Shown: in pieces, positions 29,476-37,306 of the stretch
Layout: every line of letters begins with the position of its first letter
How positions within the stretch are numbered: the first letter of the stretch is position 1
NCBI GenBank assembly: GCA_026415135.1
Contig: JAOAHS010000011.1
Location: 1 to 59,932 of the forward strand
Source: Calditerrivibrio sp.
GTDB taxonomy: Bacteria > Chrysiogenota > Deferribacteres > Deferribacterales > Calditerrivibrionaceae
Length of the DNA stretch: 59,932 nt
Direction: 5' to 3'
The notes under the pieces: model-generated
Told to the model about the DNA's origin: nothing
The model's database searches: none
What the model saw: only the letters and a program-made list of their open reading frames with translations
Translations under genes and position numbers: made by a program

Positions 29476-31943
29476 CAGTGTTTACCTCCAAATTTTAAAA
29501 AGATCTGCTTTAATCTTTTTTGGTCATAAGGTTTTGGTAAGAAGTCAAAAAAACCATATTCAGGATAATGTTCCATTAAATCGCTATCGGTATAGCCGCT
29601 CATGACAACAGCTTTTACATCTGGGTCTATGGTCTTAATCTTTTCCAAAGCATATTTTGCACCTTTCCCAAGAGGAACTGTAATGTCAAGGAAAATAAGG
29701 TCAAACTTATTCTGATGTTTTAATGCATCTAAATAAAGCTCATAAGCCTCATCACCATTTTCTGCTATTGCAACTTTACATCCGAAAGCTATCAATAAAA
29801 GCTCCAAAGAGTCTCTGACGAAATACTCGTCATCCATAATCAATACGTTATAGTTAAAGGTAACATCTGTTATATTATTTTTGTCAAATTGGGGTGTGGG
29901 ACACTTATCGCTTGAAGGTAGATAAATGGTAAACGTAGTACCTACACCCTCTTGAGTATCGATTGATATAAGACCGTTGTGCTTTTCTATGATCGATTTC
30001 GTAATATAAAGTCCAAGACCACTGCCGGTTTCTTTTGTGGTAAAAAAGGGTTGAAACACTTTATCCAAGTACTTTTGTGGGATACCTGGGCCATTATCCT
30101 TTAATACTATTTTTACAAATGGTATGTTGGTGGAATAGAGGGGTTCTAAAGAGATCGATACATCAAGGGTACCACCTTCAGGCATTGCCTGTTTCGCGTT
30201 TAATAAAAGGTTGTGGAAGACTTGTGCTATGAGGTTCTGATCCCCTTTAACATAACAGTACTGTTGGGATTTTGAAATATTGAAAAAAATGGTAGTACCA
30301 CTTAAAACGAATCGGGCAGTTTCTGATATGAGGCTGTAGATATCGATGTCTTGTAAGGCGATATGTTCTCCCCCTTTAGATAATACAAGTAGACGGTTTG
30401 AAAGAAATTTGCCCCTTTCACACAGAGTAATAATCTGATCAGCAAACTCCTGTATCTGGGGATTTTGATCGAAGGTCAATCTTGCCACTAACATATAGTT
30501 ATTTATTGCTGAGAGTATATTGTTAAAATCGTGTGCTATTCCACCTGCAACCAGACCTATTGTTTCAATCTGCTGTTTTCTTATCATCTCCTTCTTAAAT
30601 TTTTCTTTGTCGGTATCATCCCTGAAGATTAAAACACCCCCTTTGACCTCATCCCCTACAATTATGGGAGCAGCTGAGTCTGATATAATCCGTTTATCAC
30701 CATTTTTTGTTTTAAGGCTTGTATTATTGGAGATTTCAATGATGGTTCTATTTTGTAAAGCTTTTAGTAAGGGGTTTTCTACAGGTTGATTGGTAACCTC
30801 ATTGTGTATTACAAAGATCTCGGATATATGTTTACCGATTACCTCAGAAAATGAATAGCCTGTGATAGCTTCTGCTGCCTTATTAAATAATTCGATGTTG
30901 CCACTTTCATCTGTAACAATTACACCATCACCTATGCTCATGATAGTTATATATAGTTCATCACGAAGGGACTTTATTGTATTAAATGAATTTACAAGAT
31001 TTAAAGCAACGGTTCTTAGTTCATTGTCAGGAAATTTTGATATATCAAGAACTGTATCGGATGTAGAAGCAGAATTGGAAAAATCTTTAAGAGCTACTAT
31101 GGGCTTGGATATATAACTGGATAGGTATTTAGCAATTAAAAATAGTAGAATAAGATATATGGTTATGATAAAGCCCACTTGGATATAAATCCTATTTAAA
31201 TCAGCATTGATCACTTTAGATGAGATATTTATTCCAAAGATCAGATCGTTATCTCTTACTAAGTACACATAGTTAATATCTTTTTCATCTTTTTCATTCG
31301 GGAAAGGGAAAAGTCCATAGACGATACGCTCTTTGTTTTTAAAGAACTCTAACTCGGCTATGGAGATATTTTTCAAATAGATGGTGGGGTTTGTATGAAA
31401 AATTATTCTACCATCCATTTCTGCGATAAAAAAATTTTGACCATCCATTTGAAAATAGATATTTTCAAATAGTTTTCTAATGGAGTATCGATATATGACT
31501 GTCTGACCATTTGGTAAGAGGTGGGAGAAGTATATGAGTATATCGTTATCTATTATTTGAAATTTATCATTAGGAATATTGAGCTTTTCCCCTTTTTTAA
31601 TGTAGTAGAACCTTGATTCACCATCTAAAATAACATTATCGCTATTTACTATGTAGATATCATAAAGTTCTTTTATCTTGAATATAAAATATTTTATATC
31701 ATCCTGTAAGTGACCATATTTGAGTAACGTATTGATAAGTCTTTGGGGTATTCTACTTTTTGCAAAATCGATCTGACTTCTTAGATCTTTGTTAACCTGT
31801 GAAATCTGGTTGTATGATATATTGTTGTACTGTTCGTAGATATTGTTTTGCATTAAAAGTATGAATAAAATAGCTATAAAAAGAAGCGGGATTATGCTGT
31901 AAAAGAGCAGCTTTTTAAAAATATCTGTTGTTATCTTCATCAT
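29475..31943 (-). CDS. Membrane hybrid sensor histidine kinase with PAS and receiver domains
   Basis: The 822-aa protein has a membrane helix near residues 11-29, an extracytoplasmic sensor to about 248, and a second helix (VGFIITIYLILLFLIAKYL). These are followed by a short HAMP-like segment, a PAS domain (about 330-450; IELFNKAAEAITGYSFSEVIGK), and HisKA with GGIAHDFNNILSAI. The HATPase has NLLLNAKQAMPEGG, DNGPGIP and GSGLGLYITKSI. A C-terminal receiver domain has LIFLDITVP as the phosphoacceptor and PKPYD. No separate response regulator with an output domain is adjacent, so the downstream target is unknown. The start overlaps the stop of the solute-binding-protein gene (ATGA). Confidence 0.92.
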   Translation of the reverse strand: MMKITTDIFKKLLFYSIIPLLFIAILFILLMQNNIYEQYNNISYNQISQVNKDLRSQIDFAKSRIPQRLINTLLKYGHLQDDIKYFIFKIKELYDIYIVNSDNVILDGESRFYYIKKGEKLNIPNDKFQIIDNDILIYFSHLLPNGQTVIYRYSIRKLFENIYFQMDGQNFFIAEMDGRIIFHTNPTIYLKNISIAELEFFKNKERIVYGLFPFPNEKDEKDINYVYLVRDNDLIFGINISSKVINADLNRIYIQVGFIITIYLILLFLIAKYLSSYISKPIVALKDFSNSASTSDTVLDISKFPDNELRTVALNLVNSFNTIKSLRDELYITIMSIGDGVIVTDESGNIELFNKAAEAITGYSFSEVIGKHISEIFVIHNEVTNQPVENPLLKALQNRTIIEISNNTSLKTKNGDKRIISDSAAPIIVGDEVKGGVLIFRDDTDKEKFKKEMIRKQQIETIGLVAGGIAHDFNNILSAINNYMLVARLTFDQNPQIQEFADQIITLCERGKFLSNRLLVLSKGGEHIALQDIDIYSLISETARFVLSGTTIFFNISKSQQYCYVKGDQNLIAQVFHNLLLNAKQAMPEGGTLDVSISLEPLYSTNIPFVKIVLKDNGPGIPQKYLDKVFQPFFTTKETGSGLGLYITKSIIEKHNGLISIDTQEGVGTTFTIYLPSSDKCPTPQFDKNNITDVTFNYNVLIMDDEYFVRDSLELLLIAFGCKVAIAENGDEAYELYLDALKHQNKFDLIFLDITVPLGKGAKYALEKIKTIDPDVKAVVMSGYTDSDLMEHYPEYGFFDFLPKPYDQKRLKQIFLKFGGKH

Positions 31944-32935
31944 TTTATCACTCTATCAGCATAAGAATAGTATAGTTTGTTAAAAGGCATTTTTAATTTT
32001 GAAATAGCAGTTTCGTTTATGTATAGCTCCATATAATTGGGTAGTTGTATAGGCAGATACTTAGGATTGATCCCCTTTAATAGAAGATCGAGGTAATATG
32101 ATGCCTGAATCCCGTCGTTATAAAAGGATTGGGAATATGCGATGGTTGCACCTTTTTTTACAAGATAAGTGTCAATAGCCATTATCGGTACTGCATACTT
32201 TTCAGCTAATTTTTTGATTTGTTCAAAATGTCTTACTGAGAAAGCGGAGGGTGCCATGAAGATACCGGTGGATGATGGATCTTCTATATGATATCTTGAA
32301 AAGATTTCTTTGTTATAGATAGGTGATAATATTACTTCTAAACCCAATTGTTGGGCAAAGGGAGTATACTCATTTAAATGTTTTTCCAAAAAAGTTTCTT
32401 CAAGTCCATAGAAAATGATGATCGTTTTAATGTTTGGAAAAGCATCTTTAAAAATCTGGATCCTTTTTTTATATGTTACAAAAGCAGCTCTTGATGGTCC
32501 GACAAAATTTGTGCCGGAGAGTTTTTTATCAAGGGATAATTTGCTTTCTATAGGGGAAGCAATCTGGTTATAAACAACAAAAAAATCAAACTTGCTGTTG
32601 TATTCTTTTATCTTGTGTGTTAGAGGGGTGGTTGTAGAGTAGATGATCTTTATACCTTTTTCGTGAAACCTTTTTAGTGTTGGTTCTACGAGGTTTAGAT
32701 CACCATTTATATTAACGATATCAAAATCCACATGGTTGTGTCCAGTTTTTTTCAAGCCATCTTGAAGACCTAAAAAACTTTCTCTAAATTCTTCCGAGAA
32801 AAGTAAAACACCTACTAAATGGCGCTTGGAGTCGGAATTAGAGGTAGTCTGACTTAAGACTAAAATGATAACAACAGATAAGAGAAATACGCTGAGTAGT
32901 AAAACCCTTTTTTTATTTAAAGAAATATATTTCAT
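31940..32935 (-). CDS. ABC-type solute-binding protein of the PF04392 (ABC_sub_bind) family
   Basis: The 331-aa product starts with an uncleaved-looking signal anchor (KKRVLLLSVFLLSVVIILVLS). The remainder is a two-lobe Rossmann-like binding protein: GVLLFSEEFRESFLGLQDGLKKTG, IIYSTTTPLTHKI, GIFMAPSAFSVRHFEQI and GATIAYSQSFYNDGIQASYYLDLLLKG are typical of this family. No permease or ATPase gene is next to it. Instead it is overlapped by a hybrid histidine kinase gene, so I infer it presents a ligand to that kinase rather than importing a nutrient. The ligand cannot be predicted. Confidence 0.85.
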   Translation of the reverse strand: MKYISLNKKRVLLLSVFLLSVVIILVLSQTTSNSDSKRHLVGVLLFSEEFRESFLGLQDGLKKTGHNHVDFDIVNINGDLNLVEPTLKRFHEKGIKIIYSTTTPLTHKIKEYNSKFDFFVVYNQIASPIESKLSLDKKLSGTNFVGPSRAAFVTYKKRIQIFKDAFPNIKTIIIFYGLEETFLEKHLNEYTPFAQQLGLEVILSPIYNKEIFSRYHIEDPSSTGIFMAPSAFSVRHFEQIKKLAEKYAVPIMAIDTYLVKKGATIAYSQSFYNDGIQASYYLDLLLKGINPKYLPIQLPNYMELYINETAISKLKMPFNKLYYSYADRVIK

Positions 32936-32941
32936 ATAGTA

Positions 32942-32969
32942 ATTTTAACAGAGAATCGCTTTTTGTCAA
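32942..32969 (-). promoter_or_regulatory. Putative sigma-70 promoter of the solute-binding protein/kinase operon, leaderless geometry
   Basis: On the minus strand TTGACA (32969-32964) and TAAAAT (32947-32942) are 16 bases apart. Exactly six bases separate the -10 from the ATG at 32935, and there is no ribosome-binding site. This predicts a transcript that starts on the start codon. Confidence 0.55.
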
Positions 32970-32992
32970 ATTTAATTTGAGTTCTTTTTTAC

Positions 32993-33021
32993 TTGACTTA
33001 TGTTTGGTTATAATATATATA
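32993..33021 (+). promoter_or_regulatory. Putative sigma-70 promoter of rlmH, very short leader
   Basis: TTGACT (32993-32998) and TATATA (33016-33021) are 17 bases apart; a perfect TATAAT at 33009-33014 lies too close to this -35. The rlmH ATG at 33034 follows the -10 by 12 bases, with no Shine-Dalgarno sequence between. Confidence 0.4.
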
Positions 33022-33033
33022 CCTTCAATTTTT

Positions 33034-33480
33034 ATGAAAATCAGAGTGGTGTTAGCTGGAAAAGTAAAGGATATCAATTATCAACGGATAATTGAAGAGT
33101 ATGAGGCAAGGATAAGATTATTTTATAATTTCGAATTAGTAGAATTAAGGGTTAGAGAAGATACTACATTAAAGGATAAAGATACAGTTAAGATGTTGGA
33201 TATAGGCAGGGAGTTTTACAGAGTAGGATTAGATCCTTCTGGAGCTATGATGACTTCGGAGATGTTTGCTGAATCGTTAAAGGAAATGTTGAATAAGTGT
33301 AAAAATGTGGTATTTTATATAGGTGGGGCGTATGGGCTTGGAAAAGATTTCACTTCCAAATGTGATAGGTTGATATCTCTGTCTAAGATGACATTTGCCC
33401 ATAGGATTGCCCTTGTGGTCTTGATGGAGCAGATCTATAGGGCATTTACTATAATAAACAATCACCCCTACCATAAATAG
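33034..33480 (+). CDS. rlmH: 23S rRNA (pseudouridine1915-N3)-methyltransferase RlmH
   Basis: RlmH is a SPOUT methyltransferase that modifies pseudouridine 1915 in helix 69 of assembled ribosomes. The start at 33034 gives MKIRVVLAGKVKD, the expected N-terminus; an upstream in-frame start at 32977 would add 19 hydrophobic residues across the promoter and is rejected. The SAM knot is VVFYIGGAYGLGKDF, and the C-terminus IYRAFTIINNHPYHK is the family signature. At 148 aa it is slightly shorter than the usual 155. It is followed by a DksA-like gene nine bases on. Confidence 0.93.
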   Translation: MKIRVVLAGKVKDINYQRIIEEYEARIRLFYNFELVELRVREDTTLKDKDTVKMLDIGREFYRVGLDPSGAMMTSEMFAESLKEMLNKCKNVVFYIGGAYGLGKDFTSKCDRLISLSKMTFAHRIALVVLMEQIYRAFTIINNHPYHK

Positions 33481-33489
33481 GAGGATTTT

Positions 33490-33852
33490 ATGGATAAGAA
33501 CTTTTTAGAGGCTCAAAAAGAGGTTTTGTTAAAGATGAGGGAGGAATTAAGAGAAAAGCTTAAAGAGAAATATGCAGAAGCCATGTCCATAGGAACAGAG
33601 GAGGGGCAGGATTCTGCAGATGAAGCATACAACCTTTATAACAAAAATATTATGTTAGGTAGAGTTGAGACTGATGCTTTAAAGTTAACACTGGTGGAAC
33701 AGGCACTTAAAAGGATAGAGGAGGGTACGTACGGGGTATGCATAGAATGTGGTTGTGACATCGAGGAGAAACGTCTGAAGTATGTGCCCTTTGCGAGATA
33801 TTGTGTCGATTGTAAATCTGAGCTCGAGAAAAAAGGTCTTGTAAAGATGTGA
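33490..33852 (+). CDS. TraR/DksA-family C4-type zinc-finger protein
   Basis: The 120-aa product has a long coiled-coil N-terminal half with an acidic tip (GQDSADEAYNLYNKN). A C-terminal zinc finger has four cysteines: two in YGVCIECG and two in RYCVDCKSEL. DksA-like proteins enter the RNA polymerase secondary channel and alter promoter-complex lifetime, often together with ppGpp. It is closer in size to the short RNA-polymerase-binding family than to E. coli DksA (151 aa). An AGGAGG site precedes the ATG, and its end overlaps the gpmI start. Confidence 0.88.
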   Translation: MDKNFLEAQKEVLLKMREELREKLKEKYAEAMSIGTEEGQDSADEAYNLYNKNIMLGRVETDALKLTLVEQALKRIEEGTYGVCIECGCDIEEKRLKYVPFARYCVDCKSELEKKGLVKM

Positions 33853-35381
33853 ATATGAGAAAAGTGGTATTATTAGTCCTTGATGGTTGGGGGTATAGAG
33901 AAGAAACTGATCACAATGCTGTTTTACTTTCTAAACCTGAAAACTTTTTAACTTTATGGAGCACCTGCCCCAAGTTACTCATAAATGCCAGTGAAGAGTT
34001 TGTTGGGTTGCCTGCTGGACAGATGGGTAATTCAGAGGTGGGGCATACGAATATCGGTGCAGGAAGAGTTGTTTACCAGGATCTTGTTAGGATTAAAAAG
34101 GCTATTGATACAAGAGAGATTAATAAAAATGGATCATTAAATACCTTTTTTGAACAGGTTAAAAAAAACAATGGAAATATACATTTCTTTGGCTTGGTAA
34201 GTGATGGTGGAGTACATAGCCATATCGATCATTTAAAAGGGTTAATAGAGCTTACAAAAGAGGCTGGCATCAAAAATAGTTATATTCATGCTTTCATGGA
34301 TGGAAGGGATACTCCACCAAATAGTGGGCGAGGTTATCTTGGCGATTTGATAGAGTTTTTAAATGAAATAGATTATGGAACTATAGCAACGGTAATAGGT
34401 AGATATTATGCAATGGATAGAGACAAAAGATGGGAAAGGGTGGAAAAAGCTTACAAAGCTATAGTTTATGGGGAAGGTGAAAATTTCAATTCCCCTATTG
34501 AGGCCTGTGAATACTCTTATAGTCAAGGCATAACTGATGAGTTTATCATCCCAAAGGTCATAGGTACATTTGATGGAATAAAAGATGGTGACGGAATATT
34601 TTTCTTCAATTTTAGAGCTGATAGAGCAAGGGAACTAACCAGAGCATTTATAGATAAGAGCTTTAATTTTTTTGAGGTTAAAAGGTTTGATAATCTGCCC
34701 TTTATTACAATGACGGAGTACGATGCTACCTTTAATGTCCCGTTTATTTTTGCCCCTGAAGAGTTGACAAATACTTTAGGGGAATACCTAAGCAATTTAG
34801 GGTTAACCCAGCTTAGGATTGCTGAGACGGAGAAATATGCCCACGTAACATTTTTCTTTAATGGCGGTAGAGAAGTGGAGTTCCAAGGGGAAACGAGGAT
34901 CCTCGTGCCATCTCCTAAAGATGTTCCCACGTACGATTTAAAGCCAGAGATGAGTGTGGAAAAGGTTGTGGATGAATTTGTTGATGCATGGTCTAAAAAT
35001 AGATTTCATTTTACCGTGATGAACTTTGCAAACCCTGATATGGTGGGTCATACCGGTGTTGAAGAGGCCGCTATAAAAGCCTGTAAAAAAGTAGATGAAC
35101 AGCTGGGTAGAGTTGTTGAGTTTGCAAAGAAGAATGATATTGTGCTTATTGTAACTGCAGATCATGGCAATAGCGAAGAGATGTGGGATTACAAAAATAA
35201 TCAGCCCCATACGGCACATACAACTAACTTAGTGCCTTTTATTATCTATAACTACGACTGCTCCTTAAAGGGGATATTTGATGGGAAATTGGCTGATATT
35301 GCCCCTACAGTCCTACATATAATGGGGCTCGATATCCCAGTAGAGATGACTGGCAATATTTTGATAGATAAAAAGTATTGA
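33849..35381 (+). CDS. gpmI: 2,3-bisphosphoglycerate-independent phosphoglycerate mutase
   Basis: GpmI interconverts 3- and 2-phosphoglycerate using two manganese ions. It has VVLLVLDGWGYR, the serine nucleophile in QMGNSEVGHTNIGAGR, DGRDTPPNS, RYYAMDRDKRWERV, NFANPDMVGHTGV and VTADHGNSEEM, all metal or substrate ligands of the alkaline-phosphatase superfamily. Length (510 aa) is normal. The GTG at 33849 overlaps the preceding stop (GTGA) and has AAAAGG 11 bases upstream; ATG at 33855 is an alternative two codons later. Confidence 0.95.
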   Translation: MNMRKVVLLVLDGWGYREETDHNAVLLSKPENFLTLWSTCPKLLINASEEFVGLPAGQMGNSEVGHTNIGAGRVVYQDLVRIKKAIDTREINKNGSLNTFFEQVKKNNGNIHFFGLVSDGGVHSHIDHLKGLIELTKEAGIKNSYIHAFMDGRDTPPNSGRGYLGDLIEFLNEIDYGTIATVIGRYYAMDRDKRWERVEKAYKAIVYGEGENFNSPIEACEYSYSQGITDEFIIPKVIGTFDGIKDGDGIFFFNFRADRARELTRAFIDKSFNFFEVKRFDNLPFITMTEYDATFNVPFIFAPEELTNTLGEYLSNLGLTQLRIAETEKYAHVTFFFNGGREVEFQGETRILVPSPKDVPTYDLKPEMSVEKVVDEFVDAWSKNRFHFTVMNFANPDMVGHTGVEEAAIKACKKVDEQLGRVVEFAKKNDIVLIVTADHGNSEEMWDYKNNQPHTAHTTNLVPFIIYNYDCSLKGIFDGKLADIAPTVLHIMGLDIPVEMTGNILIDKKY

Positions 35382-35431
35382 AAAAAAAAATTATTTTATT
35401 TATTATAATCCTAAAAACTTTAGGAGTTGTG

Positions 35432-35665
35432 ATGAAAGAGAGGGTATTAGAGTTGAAGAAAAAAGTAATAGAGTGGGAAGATATCTATGAACTGCTTGAT
35501 GTTGATGATAGGCAGCTTCTTAAGGAAATGAAAGATGAGATAAAAATGCTCTCAGAATATTTAACCCCTGAAGAGAAGAGATGGATAGATCACAATATCT
35601 CCTATTGGTACACCAGGTATCTTGAGGTGGAGGTAAACACTCGAATAAGATTATCAGAGGGGTAG
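35432..35665 (+). CDS. Small hypothetical protein, 77 aa, helical
   Basis: I do not recognise this protein. It is charged and predicted helical (KERVLELKKKVIEWEDIYELLDVDD, then LKEMKDEIKMLSEYLTPEEKRWIDHN), without membrane segment or cysteines. It resembles small cytosolic adaptor-like proteins only in style. The ATG at 35432 has TAGGAG seven bases upstream. A TTG at 35378 would add an odd hydrophobic start overlapping gpmI and is less likely. The last 12 bases overlap the convergent coaE. Confidence 0.6.
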   Translation: MKERVLELKKKVIEWEDIYELLDVDDRQLLKEMKDEIKMLSEYLTPEEKRWIDHNISYWYTRYLEVEVNTRIRLSEG

Positions 35666-36310
35666 GGTATATTTTGTAGTCTTTTGGTGTTTAAGTCCGT
35701 AGTTTATCTTTTGTATAAGTTTGAAAACCCTTTTTACCTCTTCTTTTGTATACAGTAAATCCTTAGAGTTGTCTATTATGAAGTCAGCAAACTTTGCCTT
35801 TTCTTCGAAGCTCATCTGGGATTGGATGATTTTTTTTGCAAGATCAGGTGCTATGTTATCCCTTTGGATAACTCTCTTAAGCTGTGTTTGTTCATCTGAG
35901 TAAATTAGTATTACGGCATCAAACCTTTTATAGGTACCTTTTTCGATTATCAGAGCTGCTTGGGTGATGATTAGGTCTTTATCGTTTTTAGATTTGAACT
36001 CTGAAATGAGTTTTTTCTCATATTCAAGTATTTTTGGGTGTACGATAGATTCGAGTTTGAATCTTAGGGGTTCGTTGTTAAACACGAGCTCTTTAAGCTT
36101 TTTTCTATCTATCTCATGGTCCTTGTCTAAGATTGATGCCCCAAAAAAATTTACAATGTCTTGGTAAGCGGAACCTGTTTTATTCATCACGATCTTGCTT
36201 ATCTCATCGGCATCGATGATAAAGCACCCCAGCTCTTTGAAGAAATTTGCAACGGTGCTTTTACCAGATGCTATCCCTCCTGTAAGACCCAAATACCTGA
36301 TCCTTTTCAT
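35654..36310 (-). CDS. coaE: Dephospho-CoA kinase
   Basis: CoaE phosphorylates dephospho-CoA at the 3'-hydroxyl, the last step of CoA synthesis. The P-loop is LGLTGGIASGKSTVANFF (about residues 6-23), followed by IDADEISK and a lid region with QRDNIAPDLAKKIIQSQMS. The 218-aa length is typical. It is the last gene of a minus-strand run and overlaps the YkgJ-type gene by four bases. Confidence 0.94.
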   Translation of the reverse strand: MKRIRYLGLTGGIASGKSTVANFFKELGCFIIDADEISKIVMNKTGSAYQDIVNFFGASILDKDHEIDRKKLKELVFNNEPLRFKLESIVHPKILEYEKKLISEFKSKNDKDLIITQAALIIEKGTYKRFDAVILIYSDEQTQLKRVIQRDNIAPDLAKKIIQSQMSFEEKAKFADFIIDNSKDLLYTKEEVKRVFKLIQKINYGLKHQKTTKYTLPL

Positions 36311-36552
36311 TTTAAACCGTAGATCTTATGGATTACATGTATCTTTTCTTCAAGGGTACATGTGGATAATAATACGCATATCTCATCCGGCTTGAAGGCT
36401 CTACATACCTCTGGACGATTTTCATAATTACCACACCTGCCGTCTGATAGAAGGTACCTGCACGGTTCACCTGCTGGCTTATTCAGAGTGGAGATTTCAT
36501 AAGCTATACAGCAGGCACCACAAATATGGCATTTGATTTCATTGTTTGACAT
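36307..36552 (-). CDS. YkgJ-family cysteine-cluster protein (PF03692)
   Basis: The 81-aa product carries a compact set of cysteines: CHICGACC near the N-terminus, CRYLL..GRCGNY, RPEVCRAFKPDEIC and a final cysteine in STCTLEE. PF03692 proteins are predicted to bind zinc or an iron-sulfur cluster; their function is unresolved. It overlaps the FAH-family gene by 14 bases and coaE by four, so it belongs to that operon. Confidence 0.82.
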   Translation of the reverse strand: MSNNEIKCHICGACCIAYEISTLNKPAGEPCRYLLSDGRCGNYENRPEVCRAFKPDEICVLLSTCTLEEKIHVIHKIYGLK

Positions 36553-37294
36553 AGTTTCTGAGTATACCTATACCCTCTATTTCCACCTCAATTGTATCAC
36601 CAACATTCATAGGTCCTACCCCAGAGGGGGTACCTGTAGCCACTATATCACCTGGAAGCAATGTCATTATATTGCTGATAAAGCTTATGATTTGAAAAGG
36701 GTCAAAAACCATATCTTTAGTATTGCCATTCTGTTTTAGTACACCATTTAACCTACTTGACACCCTAAGGTTTGATGGGTCGAGTTCTGTTTCTATTACC
36801 GGACCTATGGGGCAGAAGGTGTCGAAGGATTTGGCTCTTGTGAATTTATTTTCCTTTTTTTGAATATCCCTAGCTGTCACATCGTTTACACAAGTATAAC
36901 CTAAAATATACTCTTTTGCCTGTTCAGGGGTTACTGCTTTGCATTTTTTACCTATCACTACACCTAACTCAGCCTCGAAGTGAACCTCTTTGGAAGAGTT
37001 TGGATAAACAATAGTCTCCTCGGGTCCTATAATAGCGGTGGATGGTTTTAAAAAGATCAGGGGCTCCTCAGGGACTTCATTACCCAATTCTTTGGCATGT
37101 TCTGCATAGTTTCGACCTACACAGACGACTTTTGAAGGTAATATAGGTGGCAAAAGGTTTACTTCAGATATTTTATATTCTTTGTCAGTTATTGTGTATC
37201 CAGTAAAAAAAGAACCTATGATCTCCTTAATTACATCATTTTGAACAAGACCTTTTTTTTCTTCTTTCCCAGAAAGGAATCTGCAAAGTTTCAT
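36539..37294 (-). CDS. Fumarylacetoacetate hydrolase-family protein
   Basis: The 251-aa product contains the FAH-superfamily metal-binding residues: VHFEAELGVVIGKKC (two Glu) and CVNDVTARDIQ (Asp). It also has FDTFCPIGPVI and the C-terminal IVATGTPSGVGPMNVGD. Such enzymes hydrolyse or decarboxylate beta-diketo acids; bacterial members of this size include acylpyruvases and oxaloacetate decarboxylases. No aromatic-degradation genes are near, so oxaloacetate or acylpyruvate clean-up is possible but unproven. An AAAGGAGG site precedes the ATG, 12 bases after the chemoreceptor gene. Confidence 0.85.
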   Translation of the reverse strand: MKLCRFLSGKEEKKGLVQNDVIKEIIGSFFTGYTITDKEYKISEVNLLPPILPSKVVCVGRNYAEHAKELGNEVPEEPLIFLKPSTAIIGPEETIVYPNSSKEVHFEAELGVVIGKKCKAVTPEQAKEYILGYTCVNDVTARDIQKKENKFTRAKSFDTFCPIGPVIETELDPSNLRVSSRLNGVLKQNGNTKDMVFDPFQIISFISNIMTLLPGDIVATGTPSGVGPMNVGDTIEVEIEGIGILRNYVKQ

Positions 37295-37306
37295 GAAAAC
37301 CTCCTT

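Noticed and set aside
32977-33033. 19-residue hydrophobic extension of RlmH
   Set aside because: It overlaps the promoter region and is not part of the family; MKIRVVLAGK at 33034 is the typical start.
35378-35431. Upstream TTG start for the 77-aa hypothetical protein
   Set aside because: It lacks a ribosome-binding site and overlaps the gpmI stop, whereas ATG 35432 has TAGGAG at good spacing.
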